Below are positions 60,077 through 64,000 of a stretch of DNA of 64,000 nucleotides, piece after piece. The position numbers and the translations under genes are program-made. The notes beneath the pieces were generated by a model that was not told the DNA's origin, made no database searches, and saw only the letters and a list, made by a program, of their open reading frames with translations. Origin of the DNA: Perkinsus marinus ATCC 50983 (lineage: Eukaryota > Perkinsozoa > Perkinsida > Perkinsidae); the NCBI RefSeq assembly GCF_000006405.1, contig NW_003217015.1, positions 399,139 through 463,138 of the forward strand. Direction: 5' to 3'. The first letter of the stretch is position 1. Each line of letters begins with the position of its first letter.

Positions 60077-62821
60077 ATGACTCTAGTCTTCAATGGATAC
60101 TTGCAACCACTCTCTAGTGACATCGGTGTAAGTTTAGTGACGATTCTTATTTTTCGTTTCTTAGTTGCGCGCGCATCTTCAGTTGCGCGCGCCCAAGTGA
60201 GCGATTCAACTGGCATACTTCAACACTTCCTCATCAACTGGAGTATGCAGCAAGAGTACGTTCTGTTAGCGATTACTGCAATTCATCTACGATACTTCGA
60301 TATTCGTACACTCCTCTTTTTTCCCATCAGTTTCGTGTGGGTCCATCAGCCGAGTTTTGGCGAGGGCTCTGAGGCGACCACTCTAGAACGGTCCAATGTG
60401 AACCAGGCCGGGGCCTCATGGACGGCCTTCCCTCGATGTGATCAGCATCGATTGAATGCTGCTGTGAGCATAGGCCAAGTAGTACTAGACTGGGCCCGAC
60501 CAACGCTGACTGATTATCTCTAGGGTGAGGTGTGCGTCTACGGCTATCGCTGGTTGGTTGATGTTCGTGCGGGCACTATGACGGCTCGCTTCTGGAAGGC
60601 ACAGAGCAAACGGGTGGCCAGGGCGCTGTGGCATAAAGAGGGTACTGAGGACATCAATAAGAAAGTGTACGTCCCAGTAGGTATACCCTATACCGAGGAG
60701 GAGTCCATCATGATCGATAATTGGGCCAAGTCGGCAAGCGTAACTTCCACTCCATTGGTGAGGATGCATCCACAGACAGCCGAGCCATTGGCCACCAACA
60801 GGTGCTACCAGATGGCAGAAGACGTATCGAGCTGCATCCAGAGACGCAGGAGATCGTTGAAGTCGTAAATACAATAGGATGGTTTATGAGGTGCCGCGGC
60901 GAAAGGGAGAACTGACGAATCTTTCGAACGGTTGGACTCCTTCAGCCCGAAGGTCCCTATCACTCGTGGTTGGTCCGGTGTCCCTGCCTATGGTGATACA
61001 GCTGTACCCGTCACAGATCTAGTATGCTCCTTACGTCCCTGCTCTTCGCGATGATACCTTTCTAGTTTAGGTCATATGCATTCATGGCATTGGTGAGCAT
61101 CTCTGGTCGCAACAAGCCTATTCCCAGCCCGGTTTAGTCGAGCAATGTCGAGGTTTCCGTTCCATGGTCAACGAGCCAGCGTCCGGCTCTAGAATTGAGT
61201 GAGATTCCACGTGTCGATGCTTACTGGTCTTCACAACCTCCCTCACCATACGAGTCTTCTCTCGGACTTGGTAGCATCCATGAGCTCGCGAAAATGTCAT
61301 CGATCAGATTTCTCCCCGTAGAATGGCATTCCGTTATCCACACTCGAGATGACGCCGTTAAGCGGCAATTGGAGGCTATCACTCTCCCATCTGTGCCCAT
61401 CCTACGTAATAATGACCTTACCTTTATAATACGCTACCCTGGCCGCGCAGGTTCTATGACCAACGACTGCATTTCCGATGTTTTATTCTACCAAGGCTCT
61501 GAGTATCAGTATAAAATTAGAGAAGAAGTTGTACAGAACATCAATAATACGGTGCGTTGTGATTTCGTCCCTTATTCCGATGCAGGTTTCACTCATACAT
61601 GCTTCGCCTTCATCGTTGCTCAAGAAATCGCCAGACTGTTTTACTGCTTTTTGCATCAGAAAATATCCGATAGCAGATGTAAAATCTCATCTTCCATTAG
61701 ATCCTCCTATAAGATGTGGCTTGAAAATGCAGCACCCACATTCGCCACGTTCACCAAGGTATCATTGCCATAGGTCGAACTACCATCCCTAGCACTACTG
61801 TAGTTCGCGGAATAAGACTTTCCATGATGTACCAACACCACTTTACTATTCCGTTTCTGTCGTTAGGTGGGGTCCTATTTGGCCTCCCTGGATTCCTCAA
61901 ACCCACCGCCACGGATATCATTCATATGTCACTCACTTGGCTCGGTGATTGTATACGACGTTCTGCAAAGACAAAGAGACATTAGTGTAATCACGTGTGC
62001 ATGAGTTTTATACCACTCCTTCTTCACATCCCAGATACCTGCCAGAGAGCGTCTAAGCTTCGGACTTCATTGTCGTGTAGCTTGTCTATTCTTGATCGGC
62101 TCTCCTGTGGCGCTTTTCCTCACTTGCCGAGGTTCCTGTGCTAATATAATCCCAGAAGTGAGTGCATTTCTATCAGTCCTCAGAGACTTCAGAGGCGTCC
62201 AATTTAGCATATCTGTGATCGTATGTTCAACGTCTTCAACCCAACGGACCCCGTGGCGTACCGCATAGAGCCCCTCTTGAGCCTCCGGTTGAAGGACGCT
62301 CCTCCGGAGCATGTACTGTACTATGGCAAGCGTCATTCTATCTCCTAGGCCTTGCTATAGGTGCCTGATTATGGTGGGGGAGGTGGTGTGAGAGCCCATG
62401 TACAGTTGAAGGGGGTCATGAAGGCCTTGGCAGACTCCGCCTATGACGTAGCCACCAAGGATGGTGGTATAAAGAAAGCGTTTATAGCTCCGATGAAGTC
62501 TTTGCTTGGGCTGGATGCGGATGAGGTACAGTAGGTGACTTCCGCTGTAAGCAATAGACGAGTCGGTCGTAGATAGCGAGTCTCCAGACAGCAATTGAAA
62601 GCATCAAAACGATCAATGGTGGAGAGCGTATCGACTGGGTAAGCTCGTGGTGAGGAACGGCATCGAAAATGATACCTCAGGAGCTTCAGGAGACCTTGAT
62701 TGAATCTGCTAACGATTACGTCACAGCTGTTGTTAGCCACAATCGTTACTTCAATCACGTGGATTTCGCTGCCTTCGTGAAGGACAAGTTGACGATCAGT
62801 TCCTCATCGTCTGCAGCGTAG
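60077..62821 (+). CDS. DDHD-domain phospholipase (PA-PLA1-like), multi-exon
   Basis: DDHD phospholipases hydrolyse phosphatidic acid and other phospholipids, usually at ER-Golgi or mitochondrial membranes. The N-terminal exons include ASWTAFPRCDQHRLNAAVSI and VCVYGYRWLVDVRAGTMTAR, as in the N-terminal region of this family. The hydrolase core reads VICIHGIGEHLWSQQAYSQP (~61,075), SSIRFLPVEWHSVIHTRDDA, DVLFYQGSEYQYKIREEVVQ and the nucleophile motif ISFICHSLGSVIVYDVLQ (~61,915-61,970). FLIGSPVALFLTCRGS, FNVFNPTDPVAYRIEPLL, GGERIDW, NDYVTAVVSHNRYFNHVDFA and a TAG stop at 62819-62821 follow. The four DDHD residues are present (DPVAYR, RIDW, SH, HVD). The nucleophile elbow is CHSLG rather than the usual GHSLG. 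The start is uncertain; introns are about 40-170 nt. Confidence 0.88.
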
Positions 62822-63817
62822 TCATCATCCTCGAGTGGAGCTTTTGCGCGAAGGCTGCCCGTGCACAACAGAGATGGGGTGTGATTGGAATGGAAAATAC
62901 TCTGATGGTGATCAGGATGATGATGTGGGTATTCTGGCTACTCCTGGTGTGAATCGTTTACATTTTGTTATCTTTCTACCATAACCATGTTGTGTATCTC
63001 GCTATGAGCTGAAAGTTGCAGTGTTGTAGACACTTGCTGAACGTGGGCACACAATGGGGTCTGGTTGAGCTCGGTCACCTCGAATTCTCGGCACGCTGGG
63101 GTTTCCAATAGTTCTTGCTAGGGGGGTTGCTATGAACGTAATCTGTCCACGTTACTCGCGAGAAACCCTGTAAGAAAATGATCATCTCCGTCTAGCGTCC
63201 GCTCTTCACTCGGTATGTATCCCATAACGATTCACAGAATTACGAGAGAGGTCTGTTGTGTCCTGATGGCAATACCAAGTTTAAAATAGTCGGTTAGCAA
63301 ATAATCCAGAAGGCACTGTCCTTTCCGTATCTCTACAGCAAGATATCGTATCTCCTAGCTCTTGGAACAGCCTCTCTGAGGGCATTGATCACTGACCTGC
63401 GAAAATCCGAAGAGGAAGAGTTCATTCCGAATAAATGATATCAGTGAGATACGCGCGAACACAACTTCGAAAGGCGGACGAAATAATACTCTTGGTATGT
63501 CACTATTGTAGTGAAGAGATTCCTCAGTATTCTGGTGGTGATACTGCTCTACAAAGGCTTGTACTCTCGGTACTGTATATGTTTATGGTGCATTGAAAAT
63601 AGTCATTTTAAGTACATTTCATGCCATTCTAGACAGCTACAATTCCTAGAGTTAGTATGCGCCGAAGAAACTATGTGTACTTGAAAAGTGTAACTACTTA
63701 ATTGTAACCGAATGGAGTAGAACCCTGGATGAGTAACTTGGCGAATTAGACAACTTGCTGGGAAGTTTACAAGAACCTGATGTTCGTGATGTAACTGAAT
63801 GACTAAACAATATTATC
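62822..63817. other. Intergenic region
   Basis: This ~1-kb stretch follows the phospholipase stop. No exon with family resemblance was found. It is AT-richer than the flanking gene and ends at the initiator-tRNA fragments. Confidence 0.3.
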
Positions 63818-63840
63818 AGCAGCTTGGCGCAGTGGATAGC
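63818..63840 (+). pseudogene. 5' fragment of initiator tRNA-Met
   Basis: The first 23 nt of the initiator tRNA (acceptor 5' strand and D arm up to GGATAGC) are present with the flank ATTATC. The sequence then switches abruptly to unrelated DNA (TACTTGACCCGTG). A complete-length relative starts 93 bp downstream. Confidence 0.75.
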
Positions 63841-63932
63841 TACTTGACCCGTGACGAAGTGGTTAGTATGGTGGAAGACGTGCAAGTACCTGAAATACTC
63901 GAGGTGACTGAGTAACACATCCTAGTATTATC

Positions 63933-64000
63933 AGCAGCTTGGCGCAGTGGATAGCGTGTTGGGCTCGTAACCCAAAGGTCCCTTAATCGAAACAAGGAGC
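63933..64000 (+). tRNA. Initiator-tRNA-like gene with CGT anticodon (cut by window end)
   Basis: The sequence equals the initiator tRNA-Met at 7451 except for two changes. The anticodon loop reads CTCGTAA, giving CGT in place of CAT. The T stem reads CCTTA, replacing the last G-C pair by A-C. The final ~5 nt lie beyond the window. It is probably a mutated copy, unless the anticodon change is functional. Confidence 0.6.

Noticed and set aside
62067-62336. A minus-strand open frame of 89 codons.
   Set aside because: It is antisense to phospholipase exons carrying the GSPVALFLTCRGS and DPVAYRIEPLL motifs.

Overview
This is nuclear DNA from a unicellular eukaryote with compact, intron-rich genes. 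Most coding regions are split by short GT-AG introns, many only about 30-65 nt long. tRNA genes are scattered between genes and in one case sit inside an intron. UAA, UAG and UGA are all used as stops. The gene content (alternative oxidase, divergent CDPK-like kinase, polo kinase, secreted subtilisins, TopoVIB-like ATPase) fits an alveolate protist. Perkinsus or a close relative is my best guess; this rests on overall style, not on a diagnostic marker.

Layout. 1-640: palindromic and tandem repeats and a long hairpin. 0.76-1.9 kb: mitochondrial alternative oxidase (+). 2.3-6.3 kb: divergent CDPK-like kinase (+). 7.4-8.0 kb: two initiator tRNA-Met genes and a decayed copy. 8.4-15.6 kb, all minus: a Lys/RS-rich nuclear protein, hypothetical genes, a D-threonine aldolase/D-serine dehydratase family enzyme, and an 87-aa protein whose N-terminus resembles ATPase inhibitor IF1. 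16.2-19.7 kb: a CAMK/SNF1-like kinase (+) with an antisense tRNA-Cys in one intron. 19.9-20.3 kb: EF-hand protein (-). 20.5-22.5 kb: Gly/Trp-repeat protein (+). 23.2-28.2 kb: a GCFC-domain protein followed without any gap by Rab7 (+). 28.7-28.9 kb: two tRNA-Trp-type genes, one with a UCA anticodon. 29.1-29.5 kb: a decayed ABCF ATPase (-).

29.5-42.2 kb is a direct tandem duplication of roughly 6-6.8 kb. Each unit carries a secreted subtilisin, a hairpin-rich spacer, a doubtful gene, and an FAD-dependent oxidoreductase next to a multi-pass membrane protein gene. Unit B keeps all of these. Unit A has lost about 859 bp, which removes the FAD-binding exon of the oxidoreductase and most of the membrane-protein gene.

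43.3-44.5 kb: a Bfr1-like coiled-coil protein (-) broken by a 100-N assembly gap. 45.0-48.6 kb: GYF-domain protein (+). 49.6-53.6 kb: full polo-like kinase with polo boxes (-). 53.9-57.0 kb: a hypothetical protein, a membrane protein and a TopoVIB-like GHKL ATPase (all -). 58.0-59.7 kb: a small single-TM protein gene and a frameshifted relative (-). 60.1-62.8 kb: DDHD phospholipase (+). 63.8-64.0 kb: a truncated initiator-tRNA copy and one with a changed anticodon.

The genes do not form an operon or pathway; functions are housekeeping, signalling and secretion. Exon boundaries were read by eye from splice consensus and reading-frame continuity, so each multi-exon span is given as one start-to-end interval.
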